DNA of 54,458 bases from Eubacterium ramulus ATCC 29099 (lineage in GTDB: Bacteria; Bacillota; Clostridia; Lachnospirales; Lachnospiraceae): assembly GCF_000469345.1 (NCBI RefSeq), contig NZ_KI271123.1, positions 1 through 54,458 of the forward strand, given 5' to 3'. The position numbers and the translations under genes are program-made. Shown piece after piece: positions 47,200 to 54,458 of this stretch; the first letter of the stretch is position 1; every line of letters begins with the position of its first letter. The notes beneath the pieces were generated by a model. That model saw only the letters and a program-made list of their open reading frames with translations. It was not told where the DNA came from and did no database searches.

Positions 47200-47314
47200 T
47201 GTGACTTTTACTATGACCAATATCAGCCAAAAATTCGTATCCGGATTCGTAACGAAAAGCTCATTTTTATGGTGAATAGATGTCGTTTTCACCTCGTTAC
47301 GAATAAAAGTCACA
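47200..47314. repeat. Nested inverted repeats beside the uvrB fragment
   Basis: TGTGACTTTTA (47200-47210) and TAAAAGTCACA (47304-47314) form an outer 11-bp inverted repeat; ATTCGTAACGA (47245-47255) and TCGTTACGAAT (47294-47304) form an inner one that adjoins it on the right. They lie between the uvrB start and the recombinase genes, the place where integrase or excisionase arm sites are expected. Confidence 0.65.
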
Positions 47315-47458
47315 AAACTGATTTTTGCGGATAAAACAGCACTCGGAAATACCTGATGATACCAGGCTCCGGTTCTGTCATATTTTTACTGTTTGTTCTT
47401 GTAACAGTCCCTATTATATCAGACATTTTTTTGAAAGTATATAGATGAAAGCAAGAAA

Positions 47459-47491
47459 AAAGTACAAATGTTCGATTCTCATTTGTACTTT
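47459..47491 (-). terminator. Terminator of the recombinase operon
   Basis: Stem AAGTACAAATG / CATTTGTACTT followed by TTTTTTCTTG on the minus strand, 28 bp beyond the last recombinase stop. Confidence 0.85.
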
Positions 47492-47518
47492 TCTATCTTA
47501 CTACTATTCTATTTTTTA

Positions 47519-48811
47519 TCATGCTGCGTTGAAATATTCCTCCAGAATTAAGTCTATTTCAATCACTTCTGAATAATCATAATACTGATTTTTCCGCTCT
47601 TTTGGAATAACTTCTTCAATAAATGGTTCCAATACATCCAGACAGTCTTCTATGATTTCCTGCGTATCTCCATAGACATCTACTGATATGATTTCCTTAG
47701 CATGTCCCAATAAATGCGAAACACCTTTTGAATTAAAGCTATTCTTCAGCAAAATAGTTGCATAGGTATTTCTCAACTGGTGAAAATGAATATCAGGCAA
47801 ATCCAAGGATTTCAACAAGTCTTTATAGTATTTCTGATGAAAACCTTTACTCCTTGGATTCCCATATGTAGAAGAACAAATATAATTCCAGTCCCGGAAC
47901 TCTTTTGGTCTGCGTCTGCGGTTCTTCTCATAGGTTTTCCGTTCTTCCAGAATGGCTTCAAATACATAATCCGGTATTGGAAGTTCACGCACACCAGCAG
48001 GTGTTTTTGTTTTTATTTCCTGCTTTGTCAGCATCTTAGGTGCACAGTCTTCTGCTTTACTGTTTGGCTTCTTTCCCAACTGACGCTCGACTCTCAACGT
48101 CCTGTGAATGTAATCGACATCACTGTATTTCAGACCATTTATTTCACTTCTTCTAAGTCCCATCAATACCGCAAACAGAATTTGCATATGAATCGGTGTC
48201 TCCTTGCTTGCCTCGATCAACCGAAGCACCTGCGGAAGTGTCAATGTTTTCTTCTCGTCAATTTTCAGGACACGATACTCTGTCTTTTTTATTTTTTTCG
48301 GTAAATTGATTCCCTTCGCTGGATTTGTTGCCAGTACATTTTTGTTAAATGCATACTCCAATGATGTTTTCATGATCGTCCTGACATTTTTCGCAACTGA
48401 TTCGTACTTTTCTGCAACTGTATTATATAATTTTCTGATATAACCCTGATTCAGTGTAGACATATACATTTTTCCAAGCTGTGGAACAATATAATTCCTA
48501 ATGGCACTTTTGTAAGTTGTATATGTGTCGTCTGTTATTCGGGGACGCATAATATCTTCCAGCCAGAAGATCATAAACTCCTCTACCCGGATTTTCCCAT
48601 ACACAATATAGGTTCCGGTATGTAGCTGTCCAATGACTTCATCACGAAATGCATTGGCTTCTCTTTTGGTCGTGAATCCCGCATGTTGCTGCGTCTTTGT
48701 ACTTTCGTCTGCAAACGTCAGCAACACACGAAATCCATATCCCTTTTTGATTGTTGTCACCGAATAGACCTTATATTCTACATATTTCTTAAAATCAAAG
48801 GTCTTATGCAT
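47519..48811 (-). CDS. Tyrosine recombinase (first of a tandem pair)
   Basis: A 430-aa integrase of the Tn916/lambda class. An N-terminal arm-binding domain (about 15-70), a SAM-like core-binding domain (about 75-175) and the catalytic domain (about 195-400) are visible. Catalytic residues: Arg in MGLRRSEINGL, His-x-x-Arg in FHQLRNTYATILL, His in LLGHAKEI, Tyr in VDVYGDT. The His usually found after the Arg is Asn here. It starts two bases after the stop of the second recombinase, behind GGAGGGAT, so both are made from one mRNA. Confidence 0.87.
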   Translation of the reverse strand: MHKTFDFKKYVEYKVYSVTTIKKGYGFRVLLTFADESTKTQQHAGFTTKREANAFRDEVIGQLHTGTYIVYGKIRVEEFMIFWLEDIMRPRITDDTYTTYKSAIRNYIVPQLGKMYMSTLNQGYIRKLYNTVAEKYESVAKNVRTIMKTSLEYAFNKNVLATNPAKGINLPKKIKKTEYRVLKIDEKKTLTLPQVLRLIEASKETPIHMQILFAVLMGLRRSEINGLKYSDVDYIHRTLRVERQLGKKPNSKAEDCAPKMLTKQEIKTKTPAGVRELPIPDYVFEAILEERKTYEKNRRRRPKEFRDWNYICSSTYGNPRSKGFHQKYYKDLLKSLDLPDIHFHQLRNTYATILLKNSFNSKGVSHLLGHAKEIISVDVYGDTQEIIEDCLDVLEPFIEEVIPKERKNQYYDYSEVIEIDLILEEYFNAA

Positions 48812-48813
48812 GG

Positions 48814-50031
48814 CTATCCCTCCGTTCCGGTTTGTTGTGGTACAAACGTATTATTTACAAACGCAATAATCTTATCCTGCTCGTCCATAATCTCACAATA
48901 GTATTCATAAGTTGTATGAACGGAACTATGTCCTAACAGACCAGATATTTTAAACAAAGGAACTCCAAGCTCGATCAAAATGGTCGCAAACATGTGTCTG
49001 AGTCCATGTACAGTGATATTGGGCAATCCATTTCTTTTACAGATTTTTGTGAGTGCCTGATTCATTGCTGTCAGCGAACGTGGTTCACCGTTTTCCTGAC
49101 AAGATACATAATCATAATCCTTGTACGCTACCCCCATATCTGCTTTACGCTTATCAATTAACTGTTGTCTGTGTTTCACTTCCCGCATCACCACTTTCGG
49201 AACTCTTAATATCCGGTAACTGTTCTCCGTCTTTGGATTCCGTTCGATAACAGCATATTCCGTAATCGTAAATTCCTGTTCTTTCACTTTAAGATTTCCG
49301 ACAATCTGTCTGCTGATTCTGACCGTCTGCTTTTCAAAATCAAAGTCCTGAAACTTCAATCCAAGGATTTCTCCTTTTCGTAATCCACAAAACAGTCCCA
49401 GTAAAATTTCCAGATACCAAGGATTCTTGCTCGCAGCTTCAAGAAAAACCTTCAATTTTTCTTTGCCTAATACCCTTACCTTTGGTTTTGCTCTCGGATA
49501 TGGCTTTGTCTCAGGCATTGGATTATAGCTTATGAACTTATCTCCTGCTGCATCTTTCATGGCGATGCTCAAAAGCTCCCGCCCTTTATTTCCCGCTGAA
49601 GGACAGATTTTCGCAACACGTTCCAGTAGAGCATCTAAATACTCTACTGAAATGTATTTTAATTTGATATCCGCTTCCATACTCGGAAGAATCAGATTAT
49701 ATAATGTATATGCTCCAACCATTCTCGTGGTTGTCTCAATTCTCGGACTGAAAATATTTTCAAACCAGTATTCCAGATAATCGCCAAGCATCACATCTGT
49801 CTTTTGCATTTTTGCAATCTGGAGATCTCTCTGCTTCTCCTGGTATCTCTTTTCATATTCCCAGTAACTTTTCTCTGCTTCTTCCGGCGTTTCAAATCCA
49901 CCTTTTTTCCCATATTTTGTCGTCAAATCGTCCTGAAGCTCTTTGGTTCTGTGATACCATGATTTTCCTTCAAAAAAGACAACTCTCTTTTCCTTTGACA
50001 TTGTCTCCTGCTGCGTTTCTTTCTGTTTCAT
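48814..50031 (-). CDS. Tyrosine recombinase (second of a tandem pair)
   Basis: A 405-aa integrase. Core residues are Arg in CGLRKGEILGL, His-x-x-Arg in VHGLRHMFATIL, His in LLGHSSVHTTYEYY and the nucleophile Tyr in the same segment. The N-terminal 90 residues (EGKSWYHRTKELQDDLTTKY) are an arm-binding region unlike that of the neighbouring integrase. The ATG at 50031 overlaps the excisionase stop (ATGA), which is why this start is chosen over two others. Two different recombinases in one operon is unusual for a simple element. Confidence 0.87.
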   Translation of the reverse strand: MKQKETQQETMSKEKRVVFFEGKSWYHRTKELQDDLTTKYGKKGGFETPEEAEKSYWEYEKRYQEKQRDLQIAKMQKTDVMLGDYLEYWFENIFSPRIETTTRMVGAYTLYNLILPSMEADIKLKYISVEYLDALLERVAKICPSAGNKGRELLSIAMKDAAGDKFISYNPMPETKPYPRAKPKVRVLGKEKLKVFLEAASKNPWYLEILLGLFCGLRKGEILGLKFQDFDFEKQTVRISRQIVGNLKVKEQEFTITEYAVIERNPKTENSYRILRVPKVVMREVKHRQQLIDKRKADMGVAYKDYDYVSCQENGEPRSLTAMNQALTKICKRNGLPNITVHGLRHMFATILIELGVPLFKISGLLGHSSVHTTYEYYCEIMDEQDKIIAFVNNTFVPQQTGTEG

Positions 50032-50255
50032 TCTGCTCTCACTCTTTCTCTCTCCTCGTCTCCATTCAGCCACCTATCAAAAGAATTGCATGGGATACGA
50101 TAAGATCTGCCAATCTTCAACACCCGGAATGGTTTTCTATCATAATAAACATTTTCTATAAATTCATACGCCTTGGAGCGTCCCAGCCCAAGCAAATTCT
50201 GAACATCTTCTACTTTATATACTTTCTTTTCCATTTCATTCTCTATCATTGCCAT
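50028..50255 (-). CDS. xis: Excisionase/MerR-like HTH protein
   Basis: A 75-aa protein with a winged-HTH of the excisionase family: VYKVEDVQNLLGLGRSKAYE (helix-turn-helix) followed by PFRVLKIGRSYRIPCNSFDR (wing). It would bind near the attachment site to direct excision. It is translationally coupled to the downstream recombinase. The N-terminal MAMIENEMEK may not all be used; MEKKVYKVED is an alternative start. It precedes the tandem recombinases as in Tn916-like elements. Confidence 0.8.
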   Translation of the reverse strand: MAMIENEMEKKVYKVEDVQNLLGLGRSKAYEFIENVYYDRKPFRVLKIGRSYRIPCNSFDRWLNGDEERERVRAE

Positions 50256-50405
50256 GACGTTATCCTCCTCGTCCTAATCTTTGCGCTTCACTACCGGTAG
50301 TTTTTAGCTGTATAACATCTAAAAACGTTACACCACTAAGATATCCATTTTCATCTACATCGTCCAATGTGCGAATTTTCAAATCGCACACTTGACTTTT
50401 ATGTA

Positions 50406-50927
50406 TTACTTGTTCTTTCTTCCTATATAATAATCGTACCCATTCCGGACATTACAGAACATACATGTATCCTTATATCGCTGTTCTGGATTCACTCGCC
50501 GGATATAATGTCCCGGCACATCATAAAAATTGCCTGCACATACTCTGCACAGGCTCACTACTAACGGTTTTTCAATTATCTTCGGTATTCCGGTACTTCT
50601 TCGGATTGCTTTATTGATTTTCTCCATTTCAGTGCGGTCTAAGGTACACACATAATTTTCCAACCGTCTTTTATCTAAAGTTCTAAGCTGCTCCAACAGC
50701 ACTACAGAATCTTTTTCTAACCCTTCCATTTCCGGGACTACAATGTGTGTCGGCAGTTTCATTTTTTCTTTACTTGTAATTGCTGCCACGATCACTGTCG
50801 GACTGTATTGATTTCCTATATTATTCTGAATCACCAGCACCGGACGATAACCGCCCTGCTCACTTCCAAATACAGGATCAAGGTCGGCGTGATAAATATC
50901 CCCACGCCTGACGTTTCTATCTTCCAT
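50406..50927 (-). CDS. PemK/MazF-family toxin with C-terminal zinc knuckle
   Basis: A 173-aa protein. Residues 1-115 are the MazF ribonuclease fold: RRGDIYHADLDPVFGSEQGG and RPVLVIQNN, then VAAITSKEKMKLPTHIVV. Residues 115-173 are an extension containing CRVC and CMFC, a possible zinc knuckle, which ordinary MazF (about 115 aa) lacks. No antitoxin gene is visible next to it, so it may act in element regulation rather than as a simple addiction toxin. The start at 50927 is chosen because AGGAG lies about 10 bases before it and homologues start there. Confidence 0.82.
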   Translation of the reverse strand: MEDRNVRRGDIYHADLDPVFGSEQGGYRPVLVIQNNIGNQYSPTVIVAAITSKEKMKLPTHIVVPEMEGLEKDSVVLLEQLRTLDKRRLENYVCTLDRTEMEKINKAIRRSTGIPKIIEKPLVVSLCRVCAGNFYDVPGHYIRRVNPEQRYKDTCMFCNVRNGYDYYIGRKNK

Positions 50928-51453
50928 CTTTGCTTTATCTCCTCTCGTCTTTCTAACTGTTGTTATCCCTAAATATGTAAAATACAAGCCTATTTGTCCC
51001 CGACGCCCCGACTTGTAATTGGGAAATCATCAGACGGCTGACTGCTAATCAGCTCCACAGGATTTTATCTAAAATAAATATATGGGATTAGGAGTTTTCC
51101 TCTCCAGGGATCTCCTGAAGCTGCCCTCACTTGTTGCGGCATCAAAGAAATATTTTGTATACACGACTTTATGACCGGACAGGAGTATCATTATGCCTGT
51201 TGTCTGTCATCGCCCTGCCAGAAGCAATCTGACAGTTATAACCAGATATTTTTCGCTCAACAGTCCGGGTAATACAAACTGAAACCAAAAGGAAGTATAC
51301 GGGTGGGATTTCGCTGTCTTTACCCAGCCTGTGTTATGGCGTATCTGTTAATGTGGCTTACGCTCATCACGATAACAACAGGAATGTGTCTGATGAATGT
51401 ATATGAATTTGTCAAGGTTCGTCCCGCTCCCCAGTCTTTTCGTGACAAAAGAA
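50928..51453. other. Gene-free region in the element
   Basis: About 525 bp without a supported gene between the MazF-like gene and the terminator of the sigma gene. It contains GC-richer DNA than its surroundings and a plus-strand frame (51303-51581) with one hydrophobic segment but no ribosome site, which is antisense to the sigma gene; I do not accept it as a gene. Confidence 0.4.
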
Positions 51454-51493
51454 GAAACAGGCGGATCAGAATATTTCTCTTTCCACCTGTTTC
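51454..51493 (-). terminator. Terminator of the sigma gene
   Basis: Stem GAAACAGGTGGA / TCCGCCTGTTTC followed by TTCTTTTG on the minus strand, 28 bp beyond the stop. Confidence 0.8.
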
Positions 51494-51520
51494 CTCACTT
51501 AAACGCTATTTTTCAACCCA

Positions 51521-51991
51521 CTATCTCAAAATCTTTTTCAAATTTCTGATTGCTGCTTTTACAGACTTTGCTACCATCTGAAAAGAGCAGCCTTCTTCCT
51601 GTGCAATCTGCTCATAATTCTTATCTTCAAAATAATACTTCATCAATCGTCTTCTCTGAATTTCCGACAACTGCTGAATTGCACTATGTAAACGTTCCGC
51701 TTCCAGTTTATTCAGAACAGTATCCTCTACACCTTCCTCTTTCTGAAATACCCGTTCATATAAACTGGAATCCCAGATTTCTGACTGTTCCAAATGCCTG
51801 TCCACAATATTCATATGCGACACGTCCTGCAATTCAAACGTATTAAAAGCCTCATATACATTCTTTCCTATTTCCAAATCCTTGTACTCTTTTTCACCAT
51901 TGCGAAATGAAACATAATATTTTCCGTCCTTCTCATAGATTTCATATGGGTTGTATTTATCTTTTCTTCTTTTTGGCTGTCTGCCTTCCAT
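51521..51991 (-). CDS. Sigma-70 region 4-type regulator of the element
   Basis: A 156-aa protein like the sigma factors of Tn916-type elements. The C-terminal 50 residues form sigma region 4: LSEIQRRRLMKYYFEDKNYE then QIAQEEGCSFQMVAKSVKAA as HTH. The N-terminal part is not a sigma-2 domain. It probably directs RNA polymerase to the element's transfer operon. GGAAAGGACATGGAAGGC contains the ribosome site and ATG. It is upstream of the MazF-like gene and recombinases on the same strand and is divergent from the XRE regulator. Confidence 0.82.
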   Translation of the reverse strand: MEGRQPKRRKDKYNPYEIYEKDGKYYVSFRNGEKEYKDLEIGKNVYEAFNTFELQDVSHMNIVDRHLEQSEIWDSSLYERVFQKEEGVEDTVLNKLEAERLHSAIQQLSEIQRRRLMKYYFEDKNYEQIAQEEGCSFQMVAKSVKAAIRNLKKILR

Positions 51992-52151
51992 GTCCTTTCC
52001 TCCGATCTGAATTTTTTTGAATTCAGATCAGTAGGCGGGGCACGAATACGAACAATCGCCCTTATTTTGAATTGTTCATTCCCAATATTTAGGTAACAAA
52101 AAACGCCCTGACAGATTTCACTCCTACGGACGCATTTAATTCGATATTTTA

Positions 52152-52450
52152 TTACCCTGGATTCATTATTGGCTCTTACCCTAGTTTCAATTCCAACATT
52201 TACTAATGAAATCGTTGAGATTTTTTTAATTGAATACCTTCTGTTGAACAGAATTTTTTAGCTGAACTCTTGCTAAGAACCATATTTTCTCCGGTTAGAT
52301 TCCGGAAAAGAAATAAGCATACAAATACTGCTCTTTCGGAATCTGTTTTTTTTAACCGAAAGAGATTTGTATGCTTTCTCATTCATTGGGTAATACCCTG
52401 TGTTTTTTCTAATGTTACACCCTTTTCACTTTTCAAATTTAGGGTAATAC
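52152..52450. promoter_or_regulatory. Clustered TTACCCT sites, probable XRE operators
   Basis: TTACCCT at 52152-52158 and 52176-52182, the perfect palindrome GGGTAATACCC at 52388-52398, and AGGGTAATAC at 52441-52450. The last lies just before the XRE gene. This repeated motif between two divergent genes is what one expects for a regulator controlling its own promoter and that of the sigma gene. Confidence 0.5.
52315..52376. other. Long stem-loop upstream of the XRE gene
   Basis: AAGCATACAAAT (52315-52326) pairs with ATTTGTATGCTT (52365-52376), and CTCTTTCGG (52331-52339) with CCGAAAGAG (52356-52364): 21 pairs with a 4-nt bulge. No gene lies here and no T run follows the stem, so a regulatory RNA or leader is possible. 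Confidence 0.6.
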
Positions 52451-52475
52451 ACTAAGTTTATGGAGGTATATAAAC

Positions 52476-52838
52476 ATGGATATTCCAAAAACATTATTTG
52501 CCACTTTAGTAAAACAAGGGCGTATGGAAATGCATTTAACACAAGAAGCTCTTGCTGAAAAACTCGGAATATCGGCGACTTATCTTGGAGACCTCGAACG
52601 CCATAAAGGCGGTCCCAGTCTGGAATTATTTTGTAAAACCATGCAGACTTTAAATATTTCTGCTGATGACTACGTTTATCCAAATCAGAATAAAAATAAT
52701 TCTACATATGATCAGATTCTTCGGCTCTTAAATCAGTGCAATGATTATCAGTTACAGGTAATTCTTGCAACTACGACAGCTCTGCTAGATTCTAATCCTT
52801 TTATTTCTAACGTAGACACTACTAATGATACAAAATAA
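52476..52838 (+). CDS. XRE-family repressor of the element
   Basis: A 120-aa protein. The Cro/CI HTH occupies residues about 8-65 (EMHLTQEALAEKLGISATYL, then GDLERHKGGPS), followed by a helical dimerisation tail (YDQILRLLNQCNDYQLQVIL). GGAGGTATATAAAC precedes the ATG. In Tn916-like elements an XRE protein of this kind (orf9) sits divergent to the sigma gene and represses it; here the gene order is the same. Ended by the terminator at 52918-52963. Confidence 0.83.
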   Translation: MDIPKTLFATLVKQGRMEMHLTQEALAEKLGISATYLGDLERHKGGPSLELFCKTMQTLNISADDYVYPNQNKNNSTYDQILRLLNQCNDYQLQVILATTTALLDSNPFISNVDTTNDTK

Positions 52839-52917
52839 AACTTGTAAAATACCGATAAATAGCTGATAATTACCGATATTTAAAATTAGTGGAATAAATA
52901 CTATTACCATATGTTAA

Positions 52918-52963
52918 AAACAGTTATGCTATATCATTACAACTTGATATAACATAACTGTTT
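52918..52963 (+). terminator. Terminator of the XRE gene
   Basis: A 19-bp stem with few mismatches (CAGTTATGCTATATCA / TGATATAACATAACTG) followed by TTTCTTCTTT. Confidence 0.85.
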
Positions 52964-53019
52964 CTTCTTTACGAACATCCTATTATCTATCAAATACTAC
53001 ATTTCCCTCCACGACACAC

Positions 53020-53361
53020 TTAATTGCTTTTCATCTCGCTAATTATTTTTTCCATATCCGTCGATTTTTTCAAGAGTCCTAAACCAGCCAATAACTGAAT
53101 ACAATCTACATATCCTTGACAATATGCCCTTTGTTCTGACACAAACGCTTCTTCTTCCAAAATTTCTCCATATTGCTTCAACTTCTCCCTGTCCTCATAA
53201 CTTATATGATCGAGAAGTTTATTCACCTTTTCTTTTTCCATTTTCTTCTTCAACTGAATATTTGCAAGTTCTTGGAAATAGATATAACTTTCTCTGTTTA
53301 TATTCTCACAACGCAACTGGTTCAAAAAAGAGGATATTTCATTCCAAATATCATTTTCCAT
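53020..53361 (-). CDS. Small helical protein, DUF6809-like
   Basis: A 113-aa, charged, helical protein without membrane segments or cysteine motifs. The C-terminal half (SYEDREKLKQYGEILEEEAF, then YCQGYVDCIQLLAGLGLL) recalls the DUF6809 proteins of Lachnospiraceae, which have a similar glycine-bearing helix after an acidic stretch. Function unknown. AGGAGAAATTTTT precedes the ATG. It is 60 bp before the winged-helix gene's end on the same strand and may be cotranscribed with it. Confidence 0.5.
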   Translation of the reverse strand: MENDIWNEISSFLNQLRCENINRESYIYFQELANIQLKKKMEKEKVNKLLDHISYEDREKLKQYGEILEEEAFVSEQRAYCQGYVDCIQLLAGLGLLKKSTDMEKIISEMKSN

Positions 53362-53419
53362 AAAAATTTCTCCTGCTTTTTTTGGTATCTTTACTTATTA
53401 TGCCCAATTTTATATTTCA

Positions 53420-53842
53420 TCATTTCATCAATTCACCATTAAATTTATATCCCATACCCCATACATTTAAAATGTATCTTGGTTTTGCAGAATCTGGCTC
53501 AATCTTTTTTCTGATTCTCCGAATTATGCCCATAACATTATCTTCTGCCCCATAATATGGTTCTTTCCACACCTGTGTATATATTTGTTCCTTTGAAAAT
53601 ATCCGTCCTGGATTTTTTGCCAGCAAATATAATATTTCAAATTCATAATTCGTCAATTGAACCAGCTCACCATTACTTTCTACAGAACGATATTCCGCAT
53701 TTATTTTTAATGCTCCGTAATCAAGTACCCTATTTTGTTTACCAGGCATCTCAGAGTATTTTTTAGCAGACAGAAAATGTAATAATTCATTTAATTTTTC
53801 TTCCTCATTTTCATCAAATGTTACAACAACTACCCTTCCCAT
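53420..53842 (-). CDS. OmpR-type winged-helix regulator without receiver
   Basis: About 140 aa consisting mainly of an OmpR/PhoB DNA-binding winged helix: VQLTNYEFEILYLLAKNPGR, then IFSKEQIYTQVWKE and YILNVWGMGYKFNG. The N-terminal 40 residues (GRVVVVTFDENEEEKLNELL) are a remnant-like strand and helix, not a full receiver, and no phospho-Asp is seen. The start at 53842 has AAAGG eight bases upstream; longer starts lie in the operator region. It is divergent from blaI and shares the operators at 53871-53981, so the BlaI protein probably represses it too. Confidence 0.72.
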   Translation of the reverse strand: MGRVVVVTFDENEEEKLNELLHFLSAKKYSEMPGKQNRVLDYGALKINAEYRSVESNGELVQLTNYEFEILYLLAKNPGRIFSKEQIYTQVWKEPYYGAEDNVMGIIRRIRKKIEPDSAKPRYILNVWGMGYKFNGELMK

Positions 53843-53870
53843 TTTATAAAAACCTTTCATATTCCAAATC

Positions 53871-53981
53871 TTACAAGTGTAATTTTTATCTATTATTACA
53901 TCTGTAAGATTTAAAGTCAAGTTTTTATTTCGTTGACAGAATAACCTTTTAAGATATATAATATTTTTATTACATTTGTAA
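53871..53981. promoter_or_regulatory. Three BlaI-type operators and the blaI promoter
   Basis: TTACAAGTGTAA (53871-53882), TTACATCTGTAA (53896-53907) and TTACATTTGTAA (53970-53981) match the TACA-N2-TGTA dyad of BlaI/MecI repressors. A promoter for blaI is visible: TTGACA at 53933-53938 and TATAAT at 53957-53962 with an 18-bp spacer. The third operator covers the start of the transcript. Confidence 0.8.
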
Positions 53982-53999
53982 GATTTGGAGGAATATCAC

Positions 54000-54368
54000 A
54001 TGAGCAATCTGCCTCAAATTTCAGAAGCCGAATTTGAAGTTATGAAAATCGTTTGGAAATATGCACCAATCAGCACCAATGAAATTACTGAAAAATTAAC
54101 ACAAATTTCCCGTTGGAGTCCTAAAACAATTCAGACATTGATTAAACGTCTCGTTTCTAAAAAAGCACTAACCTACGAAAAACAAAGCCGGGTTTTTGTC
54201 TATACTCCATTGGTCAAAGAAGACGAATATATTCGGCAGGAAAGTAATTCTTTTTTAAAACGATATTATAATGGTAATATCACTTCTATGCTTGCCTCTT
54301 ACATTGAGGATGATAAATTGTCTGAAGAAGACATTGCCAGCTTACGGAATCTTCTTTCCAATCATTAA
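54000..54368 (+). CDS. blaI: BlaI/MecI/CopY-family repressor
   Basis: A 122-aa winged-helix repressor. ISEAEFEVMKIVWKYAPIST (N-terminus) and SPKTIQTLIKRLVSKKALTY (recognition helix and wing start) are the family signature; the C-terminal half dimerises and usually contains the cleavage site for a BlaR1 protease. The start at 54000 follows GGAGG at the normal distance; a TTG 15 bases upstream is less likely. It binds the three operators just upstream and so controls itself and the divergent winged-helix gene. A BlaR1-like gene would be expected next. Confidence 0.88.
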   Translation: MSNLPQISEAEFEVMKIVWKYAPISTNEITEKLTQISRWSPKTIQTLIKRLVSKKALTYEKQSRVFVYTPLVKEDEYIRQESNSFLKRYYNGNITSMLASYIEDDKLSEEDIASLRNLLSNH

Positions 54369-54389
54369 CCATGGGAGGAGGAGCATATT

Positions 54390-54458
54390 TTGATATATTT
54401 TAGTTTTCGATTTTTACTGTGTAATGGAGACTGTAATTAATTCTGTGTAAACTCTAAA
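54390..54458 (+). pseudogene. Possible start of a BlaR1-like gene, interrupted
   Basis: After blaI a GGAGGAGGAG site is followed by a TTG frame (IYFSFRFLLCNGDCN) that stops at 54440, while another frame continues with METVINSV and then TAA. The two pieces look like the hydrophobic start of an M56/BlaR1 protease with a frameshift and stop, but the window ends here. Confidence 0.25.

Noticed and set aside
47519-50255. Recombinase-in-trio (RIT) element
   Set aside because: Only two tyrosine recombinases are present and the third small gene is an excisionase-like HTH protein.
51303-51581. 92-aa plus-strand frame with one hydrophobic helix
   Set aside because: It runs antisense into the sigma gene and covers its terminator; no ribosome site.

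Overview
The window looks like accessory DNA from a low-GC anaerobic Clostridia member, most likely Lachnospiraceae. The reasons are the AT-rich sequence, strong AGGAGG-type ribosome binding sites, Tn916-like integrase/excisionase/sigma genes, an agr-type quorum system, a CXXX-type radical-SAM RiPP system, and a GH2 beta-galactosidase next to a GPH transporter. I saw no rRNA, tRNA or CRISPR array. All family names come from reading the sequence; no search was run.

Layout. 1-2.8 kb (- strand) is a mobile-element backbone: the start of a sigma-like gene, a zinc-ribbon membrane protein, a ParR-like/ParM pair, an ArpU-like protein and a 47-aa membrane peptide. 3.3-6.6 kb is a complete agr-type circuit in unusual order: XRE regulator, LytTR regulator, GHKL kinase, then a 50-aa AgrD-like pro-peptide and AgrB. 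At 7.1-7.75 kb sits a 646-bp IS66 derivative with an 8-bp target duplication. 7.8-12.3 kb has an acyl-CoA ligase, an MFS exporter and an AraC-GNAT fusion. 12.5-23.9 kb is an eleven-gene operon that looks like an undescribed anaerobic biosynthetic cluster: PLP decarboxylase, U32 protein, GHMP-fold enzyme, aminotransferase, HAD phosphatase, methyltransferase, methylthiotransferase-like and B12-type radical SAM enzymes, CAT-like acyltransferase, DAHP synthase and SAM synthetase. Its promoter has a pair of direct repeats at exactly the same distance (29 bp) from the -10 as the repeats before agrD, so I propose that the agr circuit switches on the cluster.

25.2-30.7 kb is a lactose-type operon (AraC, GPH symporter, beta-galactosidase). 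A 3457-bp Mu/Tn5053-like transposon (30737-34193, with 6-bp target duplication) sits just upstream of the beta-galactosidase. 34.3-36.2 kb has a lipoprotein and another AraC regulator. 36.3-46.3 kb is a RiPP locus: two-component system, exporter, seven-cysteine precursor peptide (39956-40105), a small modification-system protein, a double radical-SAM maturase, and an ABC-2 transporter. The maturase is cut in two by an IS110-family element whose upstream non-coding region folds like a bridge RNA; joining the flanks restores the reading frame exactly. Two small membrane-protein genes in this locus carry in-frame stops.

46.9-54.4 kb is the end of a second integrative element: a 5' fragment of uvrB at the junction, two tandem tyrosine recombinases, an excisionase, a MazF-like toxin, a sigma factor, an XRE regulator, then a winged-helix gene and a divergent BlaI-type repressor sharing three TTACA-N2-TGTAA operators. 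The uvrB fragment without its 3' part suggests that two elements are stacked at one attachment site.
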